Source of the DNA: Methanoregulaceae archaeon UBA467
Lineage (GTDB): Archaea; Halobacteriota; Methanomicrobia; Methanomicrobiales; Methanospirillaceae
DNA length: 64,000 nucleotides
Assembly (NCBI GenBank): GCA_002503825.1
Contig: DASP01000014.1
Location: forward strand, 62,001-126,000
Direction of reading: 5' to 3'
The notes under the pieces were generated by a model. The model saw only the letters and a list, made by a program, of their open reading frames with translations. It was not told the origin of the DNA and made no database searches. Positions 16,594-26,200 of the stretch are shown in pieces. Position 1 is the first letter of the stretch. The number at the start of each line of letters is the position of its first letter. Position numbers and translations under genes: made by a program.

Positions 16594-18594
16594 TTATTCC
16601 TTATAAACCGGTCCGGGGTAGGATGTGTATGAAGAAGGAAGAGGGATCTGGTTTAATTCCTTCTTAAGATCAGACAGGCTGTTCATTTTTACAAGTACTT
16701 CCGAGACGGTATAGAGCACGTCCCCTATGTAGAGCGAACGCCTGACCGACAGCGGGGAGTTCCAGTACCCATAGATCTCGTTGTATCCATGCGCCACGGT
16801 CCCTTTCAGGACAAATCCTGTATCAGGGGTCAGGCTGTATGCATAAGCTCCATTCCAGACACCGGGTCTGTAACCGTATTTTGTACCACTACCTGCAGGG
16901 GTCCTGGTCACTTCATTCACCGGGATAACAAGAAGATCCTTCTCGCGATCAAAGAGGAATGCCCGGTGATCCTGGAGTGCAGGAGAATCCGTGCCCGAAT
17001 CTCCGATCTCTACCTTGTCGAGGAGGCGCGGATTGTTTACATCGGTGACATCAAAGAGGGCCAGCTTCAGTCCGCCAATAGAGACCCCGCCCCATTCATT
17101 CGTTTCAGTCTCTTTTCCGATGCCGATGATGTGATTGCTGTCGTATGGGTGAAGATAATCCGAATATCCGGGAATTTTCAGTTTGCCAAGGATGAACGGC
17201 TTAGACGGGTCTGAAAGATCGATTACAAAGAACGGGTCCATCCGCTTGAATGTGACCATGTACAATCTCTCACCGATAAACCGCGTGGAATAAATCCGCT
17301 CATCGGGAGCAATATATTCAAGTGAACCCTTCGTGTTAAGATCGGGATCGAGGACGTAGACGTTGTTATACATATAAGATCCGTCACGTCCATACCCTTC
17401 AACCGTGGTCGCCACCCGCAGGTTGCCCCGGTATTCATCCATCGAAAACTGGTTCAGGAGATGCCCCGGGACATCCCCGGTGGCCTTATAGTTGATATTG
17501 CCGTTATCGATTGCAAAACGGTGAATCACGGTGCCCTCGACCGGTGGTTCCTGGCTTGCGATACTATCTCCCGCAAGCGTACGGGGAACTGAAATACGGG
17601 TGTACGGAACCTGTTTCTGGTAGGCAAGGTAGATATTGTCCTGTGATACGTAGAGCGTGGTTGAATACCCGGCAAGAAATGTCTGTGACTTTATACCGGC
17701 ACCTGAATCAGGGGAAAATGATGAGATAGTGTAATAGATGTAATTGTTGTACGGCATGTTGAAATAATATATATCGGGGGTAATTTCGCGGTTATCTCCG
17801 GATTTCACAACAGGGAGAACCGGATTGTCATCATACCACGGAACCGATTCACTTGTCAGTACATAGATATCGTCCCCGATCATGCGGGAATTAAAGTACC
17901 TGCCGCTGAATGTGAGCGTATCGGCGAGTAACGGTTTACTGCGGTCTGAAATATCATAAATACGGGCTTCAGTCACCTCTCTCCAGATCGGAACGGGGGC
18001 GACACTGGTTGCAGGTTTTACATACGACTCACGCTGGACCATGGTAAAGACGACGAGACTGTCTTTCTGCTGGAATATCTCAAACGGCTGACCTGTAACC
18101 GGCGTCATGGAGACTATTTTTGACATCTCGGCAGGGTACGCATCAATGATTACCAGCGTCCCGCCGGTAAGGACATAGAGGTATTTACCGTCACTTTTTA
18201 TGATATCTGCCTCGTCAACTCCCTTTACCTGGATATTCGTCGTCGAAAAGTCAGGAGAAGATGCAAAGGTCGGAGCAGCGGTGGGCATCGCTGGTGGTGC
18301 GGAGAATGTTCCTGAACCTGACTGCGCTGTACTGGATTCCATTGTTTTCATGTCAGGCAGATAAATTTCTCTGCCATCATTGATCCCGGAACCCACGGAA
18401 CCGTATCCGCCTGAACTGTATGTTTCACGGTGCTCTAGGAGGTATTCTTTCAGTTCCTCAGGCGAGGAGAATTTTTTCATTTCATCTCCCGGAATCACCG
18501 TGTCGTTTTGTTTCATCAGTGCAAGACCTATAATTGCACCCACGATGATTATTCCGGCAAAAACCAGGGAAATAAGATATTTTTTATCTGACAT
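16594..18594 (-). CDS. Membrane-anchored beta-propeller protein
   Basis: This 666-residue protein has an N-terminal membrane segment (YLISLVFAGIIIVGAIIGLAL) and then a large extracytoplasmic part. From about residue 120 it shows the repeats of the COG4880-type C-terminal beta-propeller family: IIKSDGKYLYVLTGGTLVIIDAYP, TEARIYDISDRSKPLL, FFVIDLSDPSKPFILGKLKIPGYSDYLHP. These blades resemble LVIVDVSDP motifs of surface proteins. A Ser/Pro-rich linker precedes the propeller. The role is probably cell-envelope binding or adhesion; none is established. ATG 18594 is chosen since the helix follows directly. Further in-frame starts up to 18663 would add residues before the helix. Confidence 0.82.
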   Translation of the reverse strand: MSDKKYLISLVFAGIIIVGAIIGLALMKQNDTVIPGDEMKKFSSPEELKEYLLEHRETYSSGGYGSVGSGINDGREIYLPDMKTMESSTAQSGSGTFSAPPAMPTAAPTFASSPDFSTTNIQVKGVDEADIIKSDGKYLYVLTGGTLVIIDAYPAEMSKIVSMTPVTGQPFEIFQQKDSLVVFTMVQRESYVKPATSVAPVPIWREVTEARIYDISDRSKPLLADTLTFSGRYFNSRMIGDDIYVLTSESVPWYDDNPVLPVVKSGDNREITPDIYYFNMPYNNYIYYTISSFSPDSGAGIKSQTFLAGYSTTLYVSQDNIYLAYQKQVPYTRISVPRTLAGDSIASQEPPVEGTVIHRFAIDNGNINYKATGDVPGHLLNQFSMDEYRGNLRVATTVEGYGRDGSYMYNNVYVLDPDLNTKGSLEYIAPDERIYSTRFIGERLYMVTFKRMDPFFVIDLSDPSKPFILGKLKIPGYSDYLHPYDSNHIIGIGKETETNEWGGVSIGGLKLALFDVTDVNNPRLLDKVEIGDSGTDSPALQDHRAFLFDREKDLLVIPVNEVTRTPAGSGTKYGYRPGVWNGAYAYSLTPDTGFVLKGTVAHGYNEIYGYWNSPLSVRRSLYIGDVLYTVSEVLVKMNSLSDLKKELNQIPLPSSYTSYPGPVYKE

Positions 18595-18895
18595 GGCTGA
18601 CAATTTCCTGTATGAATGCATTATTTGCGGCAGAGATAATGTATATTGCGTTAACTGCCACAATTTTCGCAGTCATACGGTGTAATTTTTAAATTTACTG
18701 CTCATTTCGGGCTGTTACCAGTTAAACAAAAATTTTGGAGACGGAATAAATAATTGTAATTTTTTTCACCGGGTTTTTCAAATCCGGAAGAATACTCAAT
18801 GGCTGTCACCCGGATTTTCTTTTGAACCGGCATGAAAGGGATAACTACAAGAAGAGGGGGATACGAATACCTCCATACAAAAGGTGACAATACAT

Positions 18896-19411
18896 ATGAA
18901 CTCCCTGAAACAGACAAAATCCCCATCTGCGACTGCAGGACCTGCATCACTCCTCTTCATCATCTCGCTCATTATCTCCATGATCGGCATATTTGCAGGC
19001 ATTTTTTTTCTGTTCGTGAATCCCGGGACTGCTATAGTCGTTGTTACGCTCCTGCTCGTCAGTGGTGTAGGGATTTTGAGCTTTTTACGGCATTCTGTTT
19101 ATTACAGGTCAGACCAGGCCCGCATGGGCTGGTCCCAGGAACACCCGGAATTTCAGATCGAGGTTGGCTTTGCAAACCTGGCCATAGGTCTAGCGGCACT
19201 TATCGCAATTGTCCTGAACATGGGTCCGCTTGCATACGGCATGGCATTGCTGACGTACGCACTCTACCTGCTCTGTACTCTTGTCCTGCATGCATGGGAG
19301 GCGATGTATTCGAAAGAGATGCGGAAACGTGCAGTACAAAGTACATTCAATACAGGCCTTTTCACCCTGTTCCTGCTCCTGTTTGCAGTCATGGCATTCA
19401 TGCAGGTGTAA
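18896..19411 (+). CDS. DUF6790-like integral membrane protein
   Basis: The 171-residue protein has four or five membrane helices, with a central hydrophilic loop RSDQARMGWSQEHPEFQIEVGFANLAIG. This loop pattern is what I recall for the DUF6790 family of small membrane proteins. Function is unknown. GGTGA at 18883-18887 lies 8 bases before ATG 18896, which decides the start over the GTG at 18884. A longer open frame on the same strand in another reading frame (18832-19608) is a shadow, rich in Cys and His and lacking any domain. Confidence 0.75.
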   Translation: MNSLKQTKSPSATAGPASLLFIISLIISMIGIFAGIFFLFVNPGTAIVVVTLLLVSGVGILSFLRHSVYYRSDQARMGWSQEHPEFQIEVGFANLAIGLAALIAIVLNMGPLAYGMALLTYALYLLCTLVLHAWEAMYSKEMRKRAVQSTFNTGLFTLFLLLFAVMAFMQV

Positions 19412-20279
19412 ATTGCATCATCAATACGAAGTATCTCAAAAAATTCACCCTTTTATTTTTTTGTTCAACTGACCCTGCCGGGGAACAGCATACATATTGC
19501 ACAAGGAAAAACATTATATCCGCAGGAAAAACAGGCTCGCATCCCGTATCCGGTTATATAGGGAGGTACATCCTGACAGACACCGTTATTGCAGTGCATG
19601 CAAAATAATTCAGGGATAAATTCTCATCATGCTCCAAGGGCTGTATCCCGGCAACAAGGCATCGAATGATTTTTTCCCGTTTGATCGTGTGCTTATCTCA
19701 AGGATGAAAAAAGTGAAATCACGGCCCGCATTATCCAGTAAACAAGTCCGAGACCAGTAATCATACAAATAACACGATATTCCCGGTGATTTAGGATTCA
19801 TGCGGGTACACTTCCGAAACCCTTTTCTCATCCTGTTGTCTATAGCACATTTGCCGGCTGAGGTCACACCGTGTATTTCCTTACAACAGGCATACACCGG
19901 AACGGACCTGCCCCGGGATTGCCGCAACTGGTAATCCCGGGTATGGCACCAGCTTCACCGGTAACCCGGTTGTTGGGCAGCGCCCATCACCTTGAATGGC
20001 CTGGTCACTGTGGTCCACTCCCCAAGACACAGGGAAATGCCCGGAAAGGTATCTGTCCCTGCGGACCCGGTGACTTCGGCATTATTATGACACTTCATTC
20101 CTGATTATTCAGCATTTCCTGCTTTTATTCTGATTATCTCCGGAAATTCGGATTTCAAATAAAATAGCCATTCTATAATAAAAATATCGTTTATTACCAG
20201 TTAGACAACCGTATCGGTCATCGGAAAGACGCCTGTCCGGTCCGGAAAGTTCTGTGAAAACACTTATGAGAAAAAAGGA
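19412..20279. other. 868-base region without a supported gene
   Basis: No open frame here has a ribosome binding site and a recognisable product. The longest minus-strand frame (19610-19927) looks random. The region holds one strong palindrome at 19912-19941 and A+T-rich tracts near 20140-20200. A non-coding RNA is possible but unproven. Confidence 0.45.
19912..19941. repeat. Perfect 9-bp inverted repeat (hairpin)
   Basis: CCCGGGATT at 19912-19920 pairs exactly with AATCCCGGG at 19933-19941 across a 12-base loop. No T-tract follows, so it is not a simple terminator. It may be part of an unrecognised RNA or an operator. Confidence 0.5.
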
Positions 20280-23200
20280 TTATTCGAGGAAAAGGTACGC
20301 ACTTAACGTGCTTATGAAACCCTGAGGGAATGCCCTGCTCAATACGCCGGATTTTTTAAGTATTACATGCTTCGAGGAATACTGCTCAAGTGCCTGTGAC
20401 TGGATGGATGAGAATCCTGGCTTACCGGAGATATAACCATCAACAGGACTTATTGTGAGTCCTGTCCCCTTTCGTGCAATCAGATCTGATGCCGATACTG
20501 CCGGAGAGAGATGTTTCAATTCCCCGCCCTTCACACTCGTAACCAGCCCACACGGGTTCACTTCAACCGTTTTCTCAAGTATCTGGCCGAACCATTCACC
20601 GTTATTCTTCACAAGGCGATATTCGACATCATAAGTACCGGGGCTGCATGGAGCATTCAGCGTGAATGTAAATATATAGGAATGCCCGGGACTGACAAAG
20701 GTACCAGGTTCGAGAGGTACAAGCACCGGTTTGAACTGCTTTGCCTGGTCATTGTATGCTCCCAGTTCGACATCATTTTCAAGCCAGCCGGTTGTGCCGG
20801 TATTATTCACCGTCACGGTTATTGAGGTATTACTACAGGCGCACATGATTGTCGGGATGCTGTCCGCGGTGAATACTGCATTCCATTCAAGCTTGGGTGG
20901 CACGGGCGGCTGAGGGGCCGGACCTGGCGGAGGAGTTGGTATCGGGGTGGGCGGCGTTACCCAGATAGCGAGTGGGTGCTGATCAATGTTCACCTCGCCG
21001 GGGGTTACATTGTACAGTATGGTGAAACCGCCTCCGATATCCGGGTTGACCTGCGACCAGCCTGTCCCGCCAGGGTTTGCCCAGAAGTTACCGCCCATGT
21101 TCGGGCCACCGGCGATATTAGTGCCGGGAATGGGGGTGAGATTCCATATGGTGCCAGTACTTGCACTATCGATGTTTACGTTCACCGTATTGTTGAAATA
21201 ATTATTGTAGATGGAATTTCCAGTCGAACCTTCGAGAGAGAGCCCGTAATTGGCGTTCCCAATGATCCAGTTCCCGGCGAGGATGTTTGAATGGGCAGGG
21301 TTATCCCCGCCATCACTGGTAATTTTGAACCCATTGCTGTTGTTCGTTGCGTTGTTGCCCGTCAGTGTATTGAAAGAGGAGCCTGCAAGATAGAACCCGT
21401 CTTCCCAATTATTGGTAGCAGTGTTGCCGGAAAGGGTGTTAAAAGAGGAGTTGTAGAGGAAAAATCCATCATACATAATGTTCCCGGTGGCTGTGTTACC
21501 GGTGAGGGTGTTAAAGGAAGAGTTTTCGAGGAAGAACCCGTCTTCACCATTATTGGCGGCAATGTTGCCGGTGAGGGTGTTATTGTCGGAGTTATCTGCA
21601 TAAAAGCTAAGATAGAACCCGTCTTCCCAATTATTAGTGGCAGTGTTGCCGGTGAGGGTGTTATTGCTGGAATCTTCCAGATAGAATCCATCACAGCCAT
21701 TAGCTGATGCATTGTTCCGGGTCAGGGTATTAAAGGAGGAGTTGTAGAGTGAAAATCCGTCATATACAATATTTTCAGTGGCAGAGTTACCGGCCAGTGT
21801 GTTATAGTCTGAGTCTTCCAGACAGAACCCGTCCCAGCCATTCGCAGTGGCATTGTTGCTCGTCAGGGTGTTATAGGAGGAGTTGTAGAGTGAAAATCCG
21901 TTGATTATATTCAGTGTAGCGTTATTACCCGTGAGAGCGTTATTGTTGGAATCTTCCAGATAAAACCCGTCCCAGCCATTATTTGTTGCGTTGTTACCCG
22001 TCAGGGTGTTATCATCGGATTTGTAGAGTGAAAATCCGTCAAATAAAATATTTCCAGTGGCAGTGTTACCGGCCAGTGTGTTATGGTCTGAGTCTTCCAG
22101 ATAGAACCCGTCTTCCCAATTAGATGATGCGTTATTGCTCGTCAGGGTGTTATAGGATGAGTTGTAGAGTGAAAATCCGTCATATTGAATGTTCCCGGTT
22201 GCGGTATTACCGGCCAGTGTGTTATAGTCAGAGTCTTCCAGACTGAACCCGTCCCAGGTATTCGCTGTTGCGTTATTGCTGGTCAGGGTGTTAAATGAGG
22301 AATTGTAGAGGAAAAATCCGTCATATTGAATGTTCCCGGTTGCGGTGTTACCAACCAGTATGTTATTGCGGGAATCTTCCAGATAAAACCCGTCCCATCC
22401 GTTAGCTGTCGCGTTGTTGCCCGTCAGGGTGTTATCGTCGGCGCTGCAGAGTGAAAATCCATCGCCCCCGTTCAGGGTGGCGTTGTTACCAGCCAGTGTG
22501 TTATTGCGGGAGGCTTCCATATAGAACCCGCTCCAGCCATTATCTGTTGCGTTGTTGCCGGTCAGGGTGTTATCGTCGGAGCTGTAGAGTGAAAATCCGT
22601 TTCCGCCATTCTGCATTACGTTGTTGCATGAAAGGACGCTCATACCTGAATTGCCAAGGAAGATCCCATTGTTCCGGTTTTCAGTTGCATTGTTGCCGAT
22701 GAGGACCACACCCCCGGAGTTGATGATGTGGAACCCGTCACCAAGGTTATTCGTCGCATTGTTCCCCGCAAGCCTGCTGGAACCCGAGGACTCAAGCGAA
22801 TAGCCCCATACCATGTTGTTGCGTGCGTCGTTCCCCGTAAGCGTGCTGGCTGAATGATCGAGAGAGAACCCTTCGGCCCAGTTGCTTGTCGCACTGTTGC
22901 CGGTCAGGTTGCTTCCCATGGAATTTGAAAGGTAATACCCTGCGCCATGGTTCCCGGTGGCACTGTTGCCGGAGATATTGCTCCGGGACCCCACGAACAT
23001 GAACCCGTTGGCCCAGTTACCGACTGCCTCATTCCCGGTGAGGTTGTTGCCATCAGAATTATCGAGGTGGAACCCGGTCCTGCTCACGCCGGATACCTGG
23101 TTGTTCACGAGTGTGTTGTTGGTGGAATTCACGAGGGAGATCCCGTCTCCCCACCCACTTTCGGGATCGCCAAAGCCGGTCACGGCGTTCCCTTCCAGCG

Positions 23201-26200
23201 TGACGGATTCTGAATTCATGAGCACTATGCCGATATTATAATTGTAGTCCGCATTCACATCAGTGATTTCCGATGCTGTTTGCGCAGCAGGCAGAGTCCC
23301 GACGACATTATTGAAGAAGATCCCGGCCTGCGTGAACCCGAGGAGGGTGATGTTCGTAATACTGATGCCACCGAGGGCATTACCCGGATCAGACGAAAAG
23401 AGATTGTAATTTGCCGCTGTCTGGTTGTTCACGATGATACCGTATTCCGTGTGCCCGCCCCCGTTAAGGATTGCACCCATTCCGTCGAATATCACGTTTG
23501 ATGCATTGATCAGGAGCGCAAAACCGGGGCCGAAGTTTGTATAGGTGTTGGTCAGGGGGTTGAAATTGATGGAGTTGTTTGCTGCTAACAGGTCATATTG
23601 CCAGGAATGCCCGGACTCGTTGATTACCCAGTTGCCTGCCGCCCCGTTGATAGTGTAATACCTGTTATCCGTCTCGTTGGAATTGAGCAGATACAGGGCG
23701 GGTATCGGGGTTGGTACGATAATCGCGAGCGGGTGCTGGTCGATATTACCGGTGCTTACTGTGTAGGGAATGGTGAAACCGTCAGCGTTCCCTGTGTGGG
23801 TCTGTGACCAGCCGGTCCCTGTCGGGGTTGCCCAGAAGTTCCCGCCGAGGTTCGGGCCGCCGACGATATTGGTACCGGTAGTCGGAGTGGTGTTCCATTT
23901 GGTGCCCGTGCTGTTGCTGTAAACGAGAGCATTGGCCGTATTATTGAAGTAATTGTTGTAGATAAGGGAATTGTCTGCATTAGTCATCGTAATGCCATAC
24001 CAGGAATTGTTCCGGATTATATTGCCCGTAAGGGTGTTTGATGCAGAGTTCTGCAAATAGATCCCACCACGCGTATTTTCGCTGGCGGTGTTCTGGGTGA
24101 GGTTGTTTAAGGTGGAACTGCCGATATTGAATCCATACCACCCGCTATTCGTGGCGGTGTTCCGCGTTAAGTTATTCGAGTTGGACGAAAGACCGAGATA
24201 GAACCCCTGGGCGGTATTCCAATTGACCATGTTTCCTGTGAGATTATTGTTACTGGAACTAAAAAGAGCGAACCCCCCCTGGTTCCCGGTGGCGATATTA
24301 TCCATGAAGGTGTTCGAGTTTGCGTAGTAGAGATAGAACCCGTCCATTTGTGAGCCCGGGCCTGATGTCTCGTGATTTCCGGTGGCGATATTTTCGGTAA
24401 GGGTGTTCGAGCTGGAATAGTCAAGCCTGAACCCATCACCACCATTCCCTGAGGCGTTATTCCCTGTGAGATTGTTATTGTTGGCGTAGTAGAGATAGAA
24501 CCCTTCACCATTTCCAGTGGCGTTATTCCCTGTGAGGTTGTTCGAGTCGGAGTGGTCGAGTCTGAACCCATTGTAATTATCTGTTGCCGTGTTGTTCGTG
24601 AGGGTGTTGCCATCTGAATTCCAGAGATTAATCCCCCAGTCATTATTGCTGGCATTCACATGTTCGATTGTTGAACCGGTGGTATTCCTGAAATAAATCC
24701 CGTGCAGGTTGTATTCCAGTTGGGAGTCGCTGACGGTGATATTTGTGCAGTTTATTGCATAGACAGTTCCCGCATTCGATGTAGAACCGATAATGAAATC
24801 TGCCGTATTCCTGATATAGTAAATACTCCTGCCGTTTACAAGGTTAGAGATATCGTCAATATTCTGGACATAATCCGGATCATTGCCGGTAATACCGAAA
24901 TTTGTCAGGCTTCCCGATATTAGGTTATCGTGGAGCGTATTATCCGGCGAAGACACTAAATAGATTCCCCGGTACGTGTTATCCGCCACAACATTCCCTG
25001 AAAGGTTGTTTGATGCGGAATTTTGCACCTGAATGCCGCCATATAGGTTCCCGTTCGCATGATTTCCGGTAAGGTTGTTGGTATTTGATCCTGAGAACAG
25101 GAAAATACCATAGGCATCATTTCCGCTTGCGGTGTTTTCCGTCAGGTTATTCGATGTTGAGTTTATCAGCCAGAACCCGTTCTGGTGATTCCCGGTGGCG
25201 AGGTTATCCGAAAGGTCATTCCCGGCTGAATTGTCGAGCGAGAACCCATCTAAGGTATTATTAAATGCAGTATTGCGGGTAAGGTTATTCGAAGTAGCGT
25301 TCTGGATATGGAACCCGACATCAAGGTTTTCTGTGGCGGTATTCCCGGTGAGGTTATTCGAGTTTGATTCCAGTATTAGGAATCCCGCCTCAAGATTTTC
25401 TGTGGCGTTGTTATTGATCAGGTTGTTTAAGCTGGAATCGAAGAGGATGAACCCGCTCATGTTATTCCTGGTGGCGTTGTTGCCGGTGAGCGTGTTCGAG
25501 TTGGATTGATAGATATCGAACCCTGTCCAGTTATTCCCGGTGGCGAGGTTACCATCGAAGGTATTCAACGTGGATTGATAGATATTGAACCCGCTCCAGT
25601 TGTTCCCGGTAGCGTTATTGCCGGTGAGCGTATTCGAGTTGGATTTTTCGAGATAGAACCCGAAATAGATGTTCCCGGCGGCGGTAACATTCTGTACCGT
25701 AATCCCTTCTGAGGATAGGAGGTAAATCCCGCAATTTCCGTTATTCGCCGCCTGTGTGTTGTTGATTAGCCCTCCGGTGACGTTATCAAAGAGAATTCCG
25801 TCCCGGGCGTTGTTTTCGACCGTCACGGCCCCGGCAGAGAGGTCCGATGCAATATAGACATTGTTGGAGTCCTTTGCAACGATACCCGAACCGGTAGTGC
25901 CTCCTGATCCTTTGTTCCCGGTCACCGTGGTGTTGTCCATCACATAGACATTGTCGGCTCCCTGGATCGAGATCCCCGTATCCCAGCCGAGGATGGTCAG
26001 GTTCACGATCTGGACATTGCCTGACGTCCCGTTAATCACCACTCCTGTTGCACCGCTGTTTGCGGTTCCGGTATACTGGAGTGTATTTCCCAGACCGTCG
26101 AGAACAACATCAGTGACGTCATGAATCCAGATGCCGACAAGGGACGTCGTTGAGAGCCCGAAAAGGTCAAGAGGGTAGTAGCCGGACCCGGTTGTCCCGT

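Noticed and set aside
18832..19608. 258-codon plus-strand open frame rich in Cys and His
   Set aside because: It overlaps the DUF6790-like gene in another frame, has no ribosome binding site and no domain; the 18896 frame encodes clear membrane helices.
21360..22620. Regularly spaced repeats that might suggest a CRISPR array
   Set aside because: The repeats lie in frame within a beta-helix coding sequence, vary from copy to copy and have no spacer-repeat structure; no cas genes are near.
24167..24655. 162-codon minus-strand frame inside the giant beta-helix gene
   Set aside because: It is a frame-shifted shadow of the repetitive gene; its Thr/Ile/Ser-rich composition follows from the repeats.
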